From: Peromyscus leucopus
Lineage: Eukaryota; Chordata; Mammalia; Rodentia; Cricetidae
Direction of reading: 5' to 3'
Assembly: GCF_004664715.2 (NCBI RefSeq)
Contig: NC_051066.1
Span: 78,878,735-78,942,734 of the forward strand
Length of the DNA: 64,000 bases
Positions 11,480 through 23,806 of the stretch are shown one piece after another. The position numbers and the translations under genes are program-made. Under the pieces are notes generated by a model, which was not told the DNA's origin, ran no database searches, and saw only the letters and a program-made list of their open reading frames with translations. The first letter of the stretch is position 1, and the number at the start of each line of letters is the position of its first letter.

Positions 11480-12015
11480 TTTCTTTAATTCCTTTCCACA
11501 TGTTGGAAACTTATCTGGGTGGGATCTTGCCCTGAGGTCACCACTCCCTTTATTTCATTTCTTAATCTGTTTATCTCCTTGAACACAGGACTTAGCTTCA
11601 CTCCACTTCCTGGTGTCCTCTTTCTCCTCAGCTTGTTCCTTTTTATTATAAATCTTAATAAGCATAAATACTAGTAACTACACAACAGAGTCTATACTAG
11701 GCTGTTTTGAGATTTCCTTTGCCAATGGAATTAATCCAAACTCCTCACTTTAGCCTCAGGCAGAGTCTTTGGACAAGGGCAAAAAGCACCCACGTTCTTC
11801 ACCAAAATAGCCTAAGAACGATCTCTAGGCAACATACTAAAAGTCTTCTTGAGCCAGCCCCACACCGTTCAAATCACCCTTAGCACCACTGTCTTCCATG
11901 CTCCTACCGATATGGCCCATTAAGTATTGCACTGCTTTTCTACCCCAACCTCCCAAAATCCAAATTTCTCCAAACAAAAACATGGTCAAGCCTTCCACAG
12001 GAATACCCTAGTCCC
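11480..12015. other. Intergenic stretch, nothing recognised
   Basis: AT-moderate unique-looking DNA with no exon-like open frame. Confidence 0.4.
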
Positions 12016-12019
12016 TGGA

Positions 12020-12372
12020 ACTAACTTCTGTCTTAGTTAGGGCTTCTATTGCTATGAAGGGATACCACACTATGGCAACTCTCATAAAGGAAAACATTTA
12101 ATTGAGGTGCAGCTTGCAATTTCAGAGGTTCAGTCCATTATTACAACAGCAGGGAGCATGGCGGCATGCAGGCAGATGTGGTGCTGGCTACCTCTTGATC
12201 AGAAGGCAACAGGAAGTGAACTGAGACATTGGGTGTAGCTTGAGCATATAATGAGACCTCAGAGCCCACCTCCACAGTGACAGACTCCATCCAACAAGGA
12301 ACACCCACTGCTGCAAAGCCACACCTCCTAATAGTACCACTCCCTTTGGGGGTCATTTTCTCTCAAACCAGC
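12020..12372 (-). mobile_element. LTR-like dispersed rodent repeat
   Basis: Very common rodent sequence: gtcttagttagggcttctat .. gaaaacatttaattgagg .. gcggcatgcaggcagatgtg .. cacacctcctaatagtacca. It has the reverse layout of the repeat that ends at 312. Confidence 0.7.
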
Positions 12373-12374
12373 AT

Positions 12375-13925
12375 GCATGCCATACTCAGTGATGACTTCT
12401 ACTTTTCCTCAACCCTCTGCAAGAGACTGAATGAGAAACAGGGCACTGTGGGAACCATCCAAAGCAAATTCAGTGTCTGCATTCACTGGGGTGCCTCAGG
12501 CATGAGAACTCTCCCGGAGATGTCAAAGCAAAGAGCATAGCAGAGTCTTTTGACCTGGTCCCACTTTTATATCATCTGCTCAGTTGTGGGGGCCCATGAA
12601 AACTACATTCCCATGATGCTTTTGTAAGCTGAGTTTCTCTTACATATTGCCAACATACTCACACAACAGCTGTTTTTCAGGCCTTGAGAATGTTATTTTT
12701 TAAGAAAAAATATTTAATAGGGTCTTCTGAAGTTCTGGCTGGCCTAGAACTTGCAAAAATCCTCCTGATTCTGACCTCTGAGTGCTAGAATTACAGGCCT
12801 TCACCCCATCTTTGCCTTTCAAGGTTTCAGACTTTATGAATCCTAGCCCCAGTATGGATTTCAGGTTCTATAATGTCCTAAGTGAAAAATTCAGTTATTG
12901 ACCTGGATGGAGGTACCCCTAATGTAAGTTTCCTGGGGCTTAATAATAACTCAGTGATAGAGGTCTTTACTATTCAGGACTCCCTTATGGATTCTGTTAG
13001 GGTACCCTAAATGTCTTGTATTCAGATCTTTCTTTGATCAATTTCTAAGCTATTGGCAACTAGAGCTATTTTTTTCTACCATAATAGTTGAAGCTTAAGC
13101 TACTTAAATTATCTCCACAGACACAAGTATGAACACTCTCACATGGTCTCACCTGCAGGTTTGGCTGAGGTGAGTTCCAAAGGAAGAACTGACAATTAAC
13201 AACACCGAAGAAAGGGAAAGATTGCTATTTGACCAAAGGCTCAAGTTATAAAAAGAACAACCAGTAATTAGGAATAACATGCTCTGAAATCAGCCAGTTT
13301 ATGAAAAGCCTCACTGCCACAGGCCGTCACTGTTGGCCTTGAGACTTTGAAATCCATCCTATCATTGACAGCCAGCACTTAGCACAGCAGCTCCTAATGC
13401 TATTAATGGATGTGTTTTCTTGTGAATGAATATTCAATAGGCAAAAGAAAATGAATTGGATGCTATCACTATATTATTATAAAGCATTACAATGTCCATG
13501 AAGTCTAGACTTTGTGTACAAGCCATTAACAGGCAAATTCAGCAAACAAGAAATCACAAAGGAGAACCAAATCATCAGGGAAATAGAATTAGAGGAGGCA
13601 GATAGTTTATATGCCTAATGTATTAGATAAAGAATTAATACTTTTTAAGTATATGTCTTGTGTGATATTTTTATCCCAGTGTACAAAATGCAGGTGATTG
13701 GGGAGAATTCATTTTTAACTGGGCTTCCTGGTGGTGGTGGTGGTTGTTTTTTCTAGTTCAGTGCAGTTTTTGTTTCTTGGTATGCATGGGGTCTTTCACA
13801 CCTGGCAATCCTACGTGCAGAGCTCTTAGCACCTGTTGTGAGTTACCTGCTGTAATATCCAAACCCAGAGATCACACCACCAAGTTCAGGGTCTGCACCT
13901 CAGACATCAGGAGATGAACCCTGTG
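12375..13925. other. Intergenic stretch, mostly unclassified
   Basis: A weak B1-like trace lies at 12715-12800 (agggtcttctgaagttctgg..attacaggc). 13770-13925 resembles a reverse B3/B4 SINE. The rest is AT-rich with no recognised gene. Confidence 0.4.
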
Positions 13926-13933
13926 TTAGCTAC

Positions 13934-14297
13934 TGTAGTCAGACTTTCTTTGGACCACCTGCCTGCAAATAATGACATGGAGACTTAGAATTAACTATGA
14001 ATGTTTGGCCTTTAGCTTAGGCTTGTCCTCAACTAGCTCTTATAATTCAAATTAACCTGCTTCTACTAATCTACGTTCTCTCATCTAGCTTTTACCTTTC
14101 CTCAGTACATATGACTTGCTACAAGTCTGCTAGCAAAATCCCCATGCCTAGGTTCCTCCTCCTCTTCCTCTCTCTCCCCAGAAATCCTGCCTATCCTCTC
14201 CTGCCTAGCCATTGGCCATTCAGCTCGTTATTAAACCAACCAGAAAGCGCCTTAGGCAGAGACACTTCTTCACAGTGTACACAAATATTCTGCAACA
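13934..14297 (+). mobile_element. Solo LTR, class II ERV-like, 364 bp
   Basis: Starts TGTAGTC and ends GCAACA. Flanks are agctac (13928-13933) and atctac (14298-14303), 5 of 6 bases. It contains the family blocks tgacatggagacttagaatt and attggccattcagctcgtta. The 6-bp duplication suits ERVK-type integration. Confidence 0.75.
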
Positions 14298-14303
14298 ATC
14301 TAC

Positions 14304-16272
14304 CATCCGCTACTGGTGGCCCCTCTTCACAGCATTGAGGTTCCACAACCTTCTCTTCTCCCATCTGTTTCCAGGACGCTAGTGTGGTGCCAAGCCATAA
14401 TCCCCAAACACACACTCCCACACACTATAATCCTCAAAGCTGAAATATGGAAAGATCCAAATCCACAAGGTCTAGAATTCTCAAAATTGCTTTCTCAAAA
14501 GATTAAAATTCTGAATGCTGAAATCATGAAAGCGAAAGTCTCCAAACCATAATTCTTATTAAAATAAAATGCTCTGTTAATAGGAATGCTAGGTGGTTGC
14601 ATTGTACCAGGTGGAACAAATACCTGAAAATCGGTAAAGAATTAGCCTGGGTGTCGATGAGGAAATTTAACAGGTGCTTTAAAGGAGGAAACATTGTCCC
14701 TCAGATCTATCAGAGATTGGGAGCTAAAGACGGGAAAAGGCACCAACAGGACATGTTTTCAACAGTAAATGCAGCCAGACCCCCACAGATGGAGAGCAAA
14801 TATCTTTTCTCATCCCTTCTGCAGGCTTCCCCCAGAACATCCCATTGGCGGAGTTCAAGCAGGCCAAATCAGAAGAGCGGCACACTGAAGGAACTCGGAG
14901 GTCAGCCGTCTGGGGCACAGAGAAAAGCAGAGACTAGTTTTCCTTTTTTTTCTGGAGAGCACTGGTATCGGCACTAAAATAAAAACAAAGCACTATAGCC
15001 CACCCAAGTTTGCATAGCCAGTGTTGCTGATGGCGCAGACACAGCTTAGCCACTCTCGTGCCACAGGCCATTGGTCACCGCAGGATTAACGATGGCCATC
15101 TGCCTGTTTAGGTCTCAGTAGGACACAGTAGGATTCCAGCACCCTAACGCTACTGGACTTTTGAACAGGTGAGCGCCAGTGTTCAGCATCCTAGACAGTG
15201 TCACATTTTTGCGTGGAAATACTGCATTTCCCCCTCCTCTATCAAGTAGGAGATACCATTTCAGGGATACAAAGTTGCAGGCTTTGAGATTACAAATCAT
15301 TCTTGGGCACACTCTTAATCCACCATGTTAGAAACAGCTGATAGGGAACACTTCAAAAGTAGCCAACTGGCAAGCTCACTCATCACCACCCCCAACCCAG
15401 CACCTGGCCAAAAAGGTTATATCCTTGGGCTGCAAGAAAACAAGCGGCTTGCTGCAGAAAACAAGCAACATAATCCACTTGTTTAGTGAATTCAGAAATA
15501 CTTAAGTCTCTCCTAGAGGGAGGGCAAAGCAACCAAGTTCCAGGATTCAGTCTGAGTCGCTGCTACCACTCTGCCTATAATCCTCTTATGTCCGGTCCAT
15601 GTTTCTCATTAGCCATGGACTGGCTGTGTTCCACAAGAGCAGCTAAATCCATGCCACGGTTTGGCAGGACCCATCCACCTGGCTGCGTTTTGAGCATCAG
15701 TGGCAGCTCCAATCTTCATCCACCCCTGTACTTTTATCATTATTCCAGCTTTCAGCCACTCCTGGATTTTCCTGGGCGCCGCTGAGGAGGACCTCTTCCT
15801 TACTAATCACCTGGCAGCCTTTCAGCCCAGGTTGTTCTCTTGATGATTCCCTAATTGTGATCCTCCCTTCTGTTCCTGGCCTCCCACATGTGTGGGCTAC
15901 CTCATTACAATCAAGAGGGGTGCCTGAATCCCTCAGCCCTGAGACAAGGTTGCAGTTGGTACACAACCCCCAAATAACGGCAGTTCAGGGGCCAGTGGTA
16001 TACAGCTCCAGTACTGTGTGGTGGAAACACAAATTGGGCTGGGGACTACAAACAGATTATAGTGCACCCGAAACCTGAAGCCACTGCCCTACTTCCTACC
16101 CTCCCCCAATCAGCCCTAGCTCCCAGCTGTCTTCTTCCACGGAGAGGTGCCCCTAGGTTGGAAAGAGTAAGATATAATAAATCCCAGAAAGTGGTCTTGG
16201 CCCCTAAAAGATGGTGTTTTACATATATATAGAGAGGACACCGGTAGGCTATCCTTCTAGAAGGAGCCACTC
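14304..16272. other. Intergenic stretch, nothing recognised
   Basis: 14440-14550 is a quasi-repetitive AT-rich block (phrases like ctcaaaattgc, aaaattctgaatgctgaaat). I see no repeat of known type and no coding exon in the rest. Confidence 0.4.
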
Positions 16273-16281
16273 CTTCTAGAT

Positions 16282-16503
16282 AAGTGGTTCTCAACCTGTG
16301 GGTTGCGACCTCTTGGATTGAACAACCCTTTCACAGGGGTCACATGTCAGATATCCCGCATATCAGATATGTAAATTGTGATTCATCAGTAGCAAAGTTA
16401 CAGTTACAAGGTAGCAATTACATAATTTTATGGTTGGGGGTCACCACAACATGAGGAACTGTGTACTAAAGAGTCATAGTATTAGAAAGGTTGAGAACCA
16501 CTG
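16282..16503. mobile_element. URR1-like hAT-Charlie DNA transposon
   Basis: Terminal inverted repeats agtggttctcaacctg..ggttgagaaccactg. The 8-bp flanks ttctagat (16274-16281) and ttctagag (16504-16511) match at 7 of 8, as expected for hAT elements. Non-autonomous; no transposase. Confidence 0.88.
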
Positions 16504-16694
16504 TTCTAGAGCCTGGGATCTGGTCATTGCCTGCCCCACCTCCAAGCAAGTCCTTCTAGGTCTCTCAGGGAGGGGAAATCAATCATTCCAAATAAATAAA
16601 AGCATGTATTTAGAGGTACATTTCCCTCTTTTTGCCTCAAACTTTAGTATGGAACTGTGTGATCTTGTTTTTATTTAAAATTTAATATTTTGTT

Positions 16695-17010
16695 CAGTGT
16701 TCTAGTTAGCTGTCATTGTCAACTTGACACAGCCTAGAGTGCTCTCCAGGGCAATTTAGACTTGTCTGTCCCCAACAAAATGTTACGGGGTAACTCTTCC
16801 ACATTCTAAAGAGCAGACAAGTAATGTATTCACATCAGTCCTTCCTAGTCTTCAGGGCCAAGATGCGTGTCCACAGTAGATAGGAGCTATGGATTGTTGC
16901 TTCAGGGACTTAATGGAACAGTCAATAGGAACCTTGAAGCCAGCGAGGCTATGGGGGAGTTATCTGCTACGGCCTAGTTGTCATATACAAGGTAGCAGTG
17001 GAGTCCTAAA
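16695..17010 (+). mobile_element. Fragment of the 'gtcaacttgacac' dispersed repeat
   Basis: gttctagttagctgtcattg tcaacttgacacagcctaga opens a diverged copy of the family seen at 6797 and 62134. Its right end is uncertain. Confidence 0.45.
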
Positions 17011-17658
17011 GGGAACATATATTATTTCAAAAGCATTATAAGACTATTCCAGAGAAAAGGAGAAACTTAAAATCTGCATACAGGCCCTTCCTTCAGAAGC
17101 TTGTGTTTGCTGATTTGCCATAGATATTATAATGGCAAGAAGATCATGGCATTCTCTTGTGCCCTTTAGAGAACAGCTATCTAAATAATTAGCCAACTTG
17201 GAGGGTAGTTATCCCCACTAAGACCCAAAGGCTAAGTTGCACCCGCTCTTGTCTGTCGTTATACTAGAAGACCCAGAACACTCAGACCTGGGTGCTCTCT
17301 TGTTCCTTTGTTCAGCCATTATTGGGGTAGTGGAGAGGGGCAGATGGAAGCCACATCTCAGGAAAGGAAGGGTTCTTGTCGGTCCTGCTCACTGACATTC
17401 TCCCCCAATCATCTCTACTTCCCCCATATTATGTTGGATAGGAAAACAGAGCCTTGGCCTGGTAGGAGGGGCTGGTAATCATATGGTACCTTCCATGAGA
17501 CATGACAGAAGCTGGCAGCATGAAAAAAAAAAAAAAAGAGAGAGAGGTTGAAAGTCCATGTTAGGACCTCTGAGCCTATGTATCTGGGAGAAGAAGCAAG
17601 TCCTCCATCAGAGTACCGACTTTGACTTTTTGGGCAGGAGAAATAAATCATTTAAAAG

Positions 17659-17691
<33 letters not shown>

Positions 17692-17795
17692 CCATGTATT
17701 CAAGGGTACAGCTTACCCTTTTCTGCCTGATGCATTGTGTGATCCTGCTTTGGTATTTTCTCCAGTATAGATTTTTGGCATTCATTTTCATTTCT

Positions 17796-17955
17796 TTTTT
17801 TTTTTTTGGTTTTTCGAGACAGGGTTTCTCTGTGTAGTTTTGTGCCTTTCCTGGAACTCACTCTGTAGTCCAGGTTGGCCTCGAACTCACAGAGATCCAC
17901 CTGCCTCTGCTTCCCGAGTACTGGGATTAAAGGCGTGCGCCACCACCGCCCAGCC
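17796..17955 (-). mobile_element. B1 SINE with 14-bp target-site duplication
   Basis: Full reverse B1 with gttttgtgcctttcctggaa. Perfect flanks tcattttcatttct at 17782-17795 and 17956-17969. Confidence 0.95.
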
Positions 17956-18721
17956 TCATTTTCATTTCTAAATTATATTACATAGAGTGTTATTTCTCTT
18001 AGTTACTCAAACTTTTTCATCAGATAGGACACAGACAAAAGAAATTATTCCATCCAAATATAAGTTAGTGACCCAGTGAGTTTATTGGCTTTACTTAAGC
18101 AGTATGAATGAAAGATCATTTTTAGAAGCATGGAAGAAAGCAGCTGCATCACCAAAAAAGCCCACCCTAGCCTGGGTGACAACTTGTGAAATCTGTATCC
18201 CTTCGAGCTCCCAGGGCTATTTGCAGACAGCTCGGCAGTTTGGACAGTCTCATCTCTTTCCAGAGCTAGCCTATATAACCTGGGGAAGTGGGTCTATAAA
18301 TCTTGTAGGTTTCAGGAATTTCCTGGCCTTTGCATGTCCTTTACTTCCTTGGTCCAGTCAGTTTCGTCCCTCTCTCCCTCCCATAGGAAATGTTTCAACT
18401 GGAGAAAGGAGCTATGAAACAGGCAGCCCTCTTACATTTTGTGCTCCAAACAAGTTCCCCCTCTCAGTCCTGGTTCTGACGGTAGGATAATTTCATGCTT
18501 TTGGACTTGTATGTGATTATAGCTCAGACTAAGTCCAAGTATAGGAGGACAATAGGAGCAGATGCGGTGCACCTGAAACCCCCCACCAGCTATTGTGTTT
18601 AAAACAAGCAGCCCATCCCAGAGAGAACTAGACACAAGCCCAAATCAGGAATAATGCTGTTATAAGCATTTGGCTATCTAAATGGGTATAGTTCCTTTGC
18701 AACTAGAAGTGACTGTTTTGA

Positions 18722-18850
18722 GCTGGGCACAGTGTCCGAACCTATAATTTCAGCACTCAGGAGGCTGAGACAGGAAGATGAATATGAGCTATGAGGCCAG
18801 CCTGGGCTACATAGAGAGCTCTTGTCTTAAAAAAAAAAGAAAAAGAAAAA
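18722..18850 (+). mobile_element. B1 SINE, diverged
   Basis: gctgggcacagtgtccgaac .. ttcagcactcaggaggctga .. gaggccagcctgggctacat, then an A-rich tail. Confidence 0.85.
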
Positions 18851-18967
18851 AGGGAAAGAACAGGAAATGACTGTTATGTCTTCAATCAATCTGAACTTAA
18901 ACTTTCATTTGTTGAATAATATATCAGTGCCCTGAGTTACAAGGTTGAGTAAGACCTAGAGATTACA

Positions 18968-19180
18968 GTTAAAAAAATATTTTATTTTATATGTAGGTAT
19001 GTGTGCCTGAGTATGTGTAAGCATACCACGTGAATGCAAGAGCCCATGGAGGCAAGAAGAGGGCATTAATCTCTGGAACTAGAATTACAGGTTGTTGTGA
19101 GCCATCAAGTGAGTGCTGGAAACCTAATCTGGGTCTTCTGCAAAAGCAGAACCACTGAGAAATCTCTTCAGACCCAGAGT
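18968..19180 (-). mobile_element. B2 SINE
   Basis: Reverse B2: T-rich tail, ggaggcaagaagagggcatt, gtgagtgctggaaacctaat, ccactgagaaatctcttca. Confidence 0.8.
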
Positions 19181-19209
19181 TTACAGTTCTTAGAGAATCC
19201 AATCTAACA

Positions 19210-19738
19210 CAAATCACTAGATGATTTTATTAATAAAAAAAAAAACCCGGAGGCAGATATTAGGGTGAACACTGAAAGATCAGAGAAACAGAACAAGCCA
19301 CAGCTAACCTCACCTTGCCAACTTCTCAGCCAATCCTGTTTCCTCAGACTGGAAGCCTCTGAGTCCTCATCTGAATGGATCTCAACTGAACTGCTGCTAA
19401 ATTAAGCCTAAAAGCCTCAAAGCCTCTAATTCCTGGTCCTCATGCCTTATATACCTTTCTGCTTCCTGTCATCACTTCTTGGGATTAAAGGCATGTGTCT
19501 TTCCCAAGCACAACATGAGATCTCAAATGCTGGGATTAAAGGTGTGTGTCACTATGCCTAGCTGTTTCCAGTGTGGCCTTGAAGTCAAAGAGATCCGGAT
19601 GGATCTCTGCCTCTGGAATGCTAAAATTAAAGGTGTGTGCCACCACTGCCTAACCTCTATGTTTAATACAGTGGCTGTTCTGTTCTCTGACCCCCAGATA
19701 AATTTATTGGGGTGCACAATATATCAACCACAATCCAA
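19210..19738 (+). mobile_element. Unassigned LTR-like repeat with nested B1-like monomers, copy 1
   Basis: Shares with 24840-25275 the order gatcagagaaacagaacaag, cctgtttcctcagactg, several gggattaaaggtgtgtg blocks, and ggggtgcacaatatatca. This looks like an LTR or composite element carrying SINE-derived modules. Confidence 0.55.
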
Positions 19739-19929
19739 GGCAATAAACATTCAGATAAAGTTTGTACATTAAGAAACGTGGAAATACAGAGATACAGGCA
19801 GTGGATGTTTTGCTTTTCTGGGCAGAGTGGGGTTATAAAAGCATTAATGATATGGTGAACTGAGAAAATGCACTTTTGTAGAGGAGTGAGGGAGATCATA
19901 TCCACTTTTCCAAGTGCTTAAGAGAAACT

Positions 19930-20118
19930 TTCTCCAGGGTGATGTTGCTTAGGGGGTAAAGATACTTGCTACCAAGCCTGATGACCCCAGGAAGAAAATG
20001 GAAGGAGAGAATGGACTCCTAAAAGTTGTCCTTTGACCTGCAAGGTGTGCTCACATCCATACCTTCCCACACTCAAAATATGTACATACATACATACATA
20101 CATAATGTGATTTTAAAA
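19930..20118 (+). mobile_element. B2/B3-like SINE, diverged
   Basis: agggggtaaagatacttgct accaagcctgatgacccc .., ending in (CATA)n and an A-rich tail. Confidence 0.65.
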
Positions 20119-20119
20119 A

Positions 20120-20980
20120 AGGAAAGTTTCTTTTGGAATTTATAAGCATCAAGGAAATGTAGTGACTGTTACACTTAGAAGCTTGGGAAATTAACATTTA
20201 TTAGCAAGGGTTATTATCTTTAACCCATGACAGGAGGGGTGGTTTTTTGGAGATGAGGACCAATTCACAGAACTTAGATACAGATAACTAATGCACCATC
20301 TCACTACCAGTGAAGTAAGTGACTGGCATGTGAAGTCCAGGTCTTTTGAATTTCCCAAGCCTCTCTATCGAACAGCCCCTGTGAAACCAATGGAAAGGAA
20401 GAATTTACTCCTTGGTCCGTGATCCCATCCATCACACTTCTCCTACACCCACCTTAATATCATTTCTACAAAGCTGAAGAATCACATCTTCCCGTCCTCC
20501 AGTGTTCTCATTCAGTTCAGCCCTCATGCTTGTGGTCCCAAATCTGAGTTTATAAAATAAAAATTGAAAAATTCAATTTCCGTACATTTTACCCTTCGGC
20601 TGAAAATTTGCCATGCCAACCAAGTGAAGTGAAAGTAGCTGATAGAAACCCATCAGAGGGGTGGGAGAGATCATATCCTCTGTCCTCCTAATGTTAGAAG
20701 CAAGTTTGAGGTCTCAAAGACAGAGCCCACCACTCCAACTATGTGTCTGGACAAGACAGATTTATTCTTGATCAAGAGGGTGTGCTCAGAAGAGCTGACA
20801 CCTCCAGTCAGGCAGTGCACTGGCTTTTATTCTAACTCAGGTAGTGACTGTGTCTTTGGGGGAGGGGGGGTCCAACCTCACAGTCTTAATTCAATTGGCT
20901 AGTCTGAAAAAAAAAAAAAGTCACACAGGAAACAAAGAGGAAGGGGAGGGCACAACTCCAGGCTGTCAAATTACTGGAAA
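20120..20980. other. Intergenic stretch, mostly unclassified
   Basis: 20690-20850 could be part of an LTR (ttgaggtctcaaagacagag .. ggacaagacagatttattct) but I cannot place it. Nothing gene-like is seen. Confidence 0.4.
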
Positions 20981-20984
20981 GTGT

Positions 20985-21151
20985 TGTTTGCTGTTTTGTT
21001 TTTGTTTTCAAGTCAGGGTTTCTCCATGTAGCCCTGGCTATCCTGGAAGTCACTCTTTAGCCAGGCTGGCGTCCAACCTCTAACTCAGAGATCTGCCTGC
21101 CTCTGCCTCCCTGGTACTGGGATTAAAGGAGTGCATCACCACCACCTGACT
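20985..21151 (-). mobile_element. B1 SINE
   Basis: Reverse B1 (cagggtttctccatgtagcc .. gtactgggattaaaggagtg), the last SINE before the FBXO3 CpG island. Confidence 0.9.
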
Positions 21152-21842
21152 CAAATTACTGGAAGGTTTTCCTGGTGGAGGGGATTAAAACAATTTGTAT
21201 AAAAGTCTTACGTGATGGGGGGATAAAAATAATTAAATGCCTTGTCCTAAACACAAGTCTTATAGTACTTGATGGAAAAGATTCATATTTGAGTATTTCT
21301 TACACTGAGTAGTTGGGAGGAACTTCCTCCGGGATGCGGGTAGGTTTAGAAACCTACGGGTAAAAGCTTTGGAAATTAACATTTGTTGGTTATCTAGACA
21401 AGGAATTTACCCAGAGACGATTTTCATTTTTTAGGACCATTTTGCTTTGTGGGCAGTGGTAGAGTTATAGCCTCCCGATTATTTCGAAGTTGGAGTGCTT
21501 TTCCCTGTGTCTCTCTCCCTGCCATTCCTTCCCTACTAAGCGGAAAAGAGCAGCGAGGCGGAGCGCGGGTGGGGGTGGGGCGGGGGAGTCCAGTTCACGG
21601 ATTGGAAACGCAGCCGTGGGGTTGGGACGCAAAGGAGGCCCGGGATGATTAGCGTGAGGTTTAGGTCGAAGCTTTGAGGATACCCATAGAAGACGGCAGG
21701 AAGAAGCGAGAGAGCGAAGACTCCGGGGGCAGCCTGGCAGGGGTCTGGGCTGAGCTTAGTTAGGGCTGCGCAGGGAAAAGCGCATCGGCGAGCGGCCGAG
21801 CAGCAGACACCGCGCCAGCCAGCCGCAGGGCGGGCCGCGGGG

Positions 21843-21937
21843 TGGGCGGGGCGTCCAGGGGGCGGGGCCGGCCGACAGTTACATAACTAACCTGAGCCAG
21901 CGGCCGCCGAGCGGTGCGGGCGGCGGGGGCGGGGCCG
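21843..21937 (+). promoter_or_regulatory. FBXO3: GC-box cluster / likely core promoter of FBXO3
   Basis: Three GGGCGGGGC-type Sp/KLF boxes lie near 21844, 21860 and 21927, between 35 and 125 bp upstream of the ATG. No TATA box is seen at a sensible distance. The transcription start is inferred to lie between about 21780 and 21960; the exact base cannot be told from sequence. Confidence 0.65.
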
Positions 21938-21969
21938 GGGTGGTGCCAGGCTGCAGCGGGCCGGGCAAG

Positions 21970-22076
21970 ATGGCTGCCGTGGAGGCCGAGCTCGGGCTGC
22001 CGTTCACCCTGGAGTCGCTGCCCACCGACCCCCTTCTGCTCATCTTATCCTTCGTGGACTACAGGGACCTAATCAA
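21970..22076 (+). CDS. FBXO3: FBXO3 coding exon 1
   Basis: Codes residues 1-35 plus two bases of codon 36. It contains the start of the F-box ([15 protein letters not shown]). The donor is AA|gtaatg, a weaker than consensus site that still fits the next exon's phase. The exon lies inside the CpG island, and the ATG context caagATGg is strong. Confidence 0.95.
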
Positions 22077-23768
22077 GTAATGGGGCGGTGCTCGTGGCAG
22101 GGGTGGGAACGTGGAAGGGAGCGGCGGAGGAGGCCGGGAAGGAGGCCCCGGGCCGCCGAGACGGGACGCGGGCTTCCTCTGCAGCAGAGGGTGACTGCAG
22201 GGCAGCCGTTATCCTGCAGGGCCACATCGGGGGCGCTGGGGTGAGGGAGACGCACGCGGAGCAGGGGGCTGGGCATCCAGGCCTCACTCCTGCCCGGGTA
22301 CCCGAGGACTTAGCGCCCTCTCCCTCCAGCCTTGCCGAGGCCGGTTTGCCGAGGAGAGCGCAGCGCGCCGCGGACCCGCGCTGGCCCTTTGGGGCCTGGT
22401 CTGGCGCCGTGGAAAGGCCGCTGTCTCGGCCCACGCGCGTCCCTGCCGGGCCTGGGGTCCAGGATGACCGGAGCCCGCGTGGGCAGGTAGAACGCGCGCC
22501 AGGAGGCCTGCGACCTTCCGATTCCCTCTGATGCCCCCGGGGTCACGGGCAGCCTGCACTTTCTCTTGTGTTTGCGACTTTTTTGGCTGTCAGTTTTCCT
22601 CCTTGACGGTGGGTGGTTGGATTTTTTGTGTTTTGTCACCGACTTCCGGTGAGGCCTTACAGGTGACTGCAGTTACCTCAGGCCTTCCCAAACCACCAAC
22701 GTTTGCTCCAAAAAAAAATAAAATAAAATAAACAACCGGCCTGCTAGTACGGGTGGCCAAAGCCCAATGCCCAAGTCTTGCAGAGAACGGGACTGTTCAG
22801 GTTGGAGAAAGAAATGGCGCTGCTGTGCTCACTCCCCACCCCCCACCCCCGTGTTAGGATTGTTTACATCCTTGACAGCATGGCCAGGGGTTCTTGAGCT
22901 TCCGTGTATGTTTGTAGAGGAGGCAAAAAGGCCCTCTCATATGGGGGAGACACAGTTTTGGTTTTTGATTGATGACTGGATCCTGGCCGTTTGATGATTG
23001 TGTTCTCGGTTTTAGGGGATTTTAGAGGTACAGATTTCTTGGAGTTACAGTTTGGTTGGCCTAGTTAAGTGGTGGCAGAGGTATTTGGGTTTTCTGCTAT
23101 GGCCTCCACTCGTACCTGCTAACACTTGTTTTTTTTCAGAAAACACATTTCCCCCTACTTCAGCCTGTACTAAAGCAGAGGAAGTTTTTCTGTAGAAAAG
23201 ACTGTACAGCTCAAATTGATTTCATCTGGAATACTCTCTCGCTGTAACTTACCTTGACAGCCTTCTGTCTTGATTGCTGCCACAGTTACCTTCCGAAGAC
23301 GAACCTGGCTGTCATTCTTAAAAACCCGTAATAGCCCTGTTTACACGCTGTACCCTGAGCTTCTGCAGTATTTTAGGCCCTTATCTTCTAGCTTATTATC
23401 TAAGCCTTTCAGGCCTTCCTCCACTATCGAATTTGCACAGTCCATTCTAGCTAGAGAAGACATCAGGCGGCATACCACACACTTGCACATTGTTGTGTAA
23501 GCTCTGCTCCTTGTCTGGAATAGTTCATTCTCCTCAACTTGGCAACCTTACTCTCCCATCTTCCTTAGCTACAGTTTGTCCTGACAGTGTGCACTTCTAG
23601 AGTGTAAGGATTGTTTATTTTTGTATTCAGTTGTTCAATCAATTTTTTTTTTTTTTGAGTGCCTGCCATGTGTTGGTTAAATGTAGGCATACAATAGTGA
23701 ATTGGAGAGATAGGGTCTTTTTTGACGTCGAACAAACGCATAATTACAAGAGCAGCCGTGTGTGTGTG

Positions 23769-23806
<38 letters not shown>

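Larger units (their letters stand above)
21540..22540. promoter_or_regulatory. FBXO3: CpG island covering the FBXO3 promoter, exon 1 and start of intron 1
   Basis: Base composition changes sharply from AT-rich repeats to GC-rich, CpG-dense DNA free of SINEs. It is the only block of this size and density in the window. Such islands mark housekeeping promoters and usually give dispersed, often bidirectional, transcription starts. Confidence 0.9.

Noticed and set aside
1..21500. Exons of an upstream neighbour (LMO2 is near FBXO3 in human, with CD59 on the other side)
   Set aside because: No LIM-domain or CD59-like coding sequence seen on either strand; the window appears to hold only FBXO3.
22069..22639. 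Overlapping 109-147-codon frames on both strands
   Set aside because: Ala/Gly/Arg/Pro-rich translations typical of any CpG island; the region is FBXO3 intron 1.
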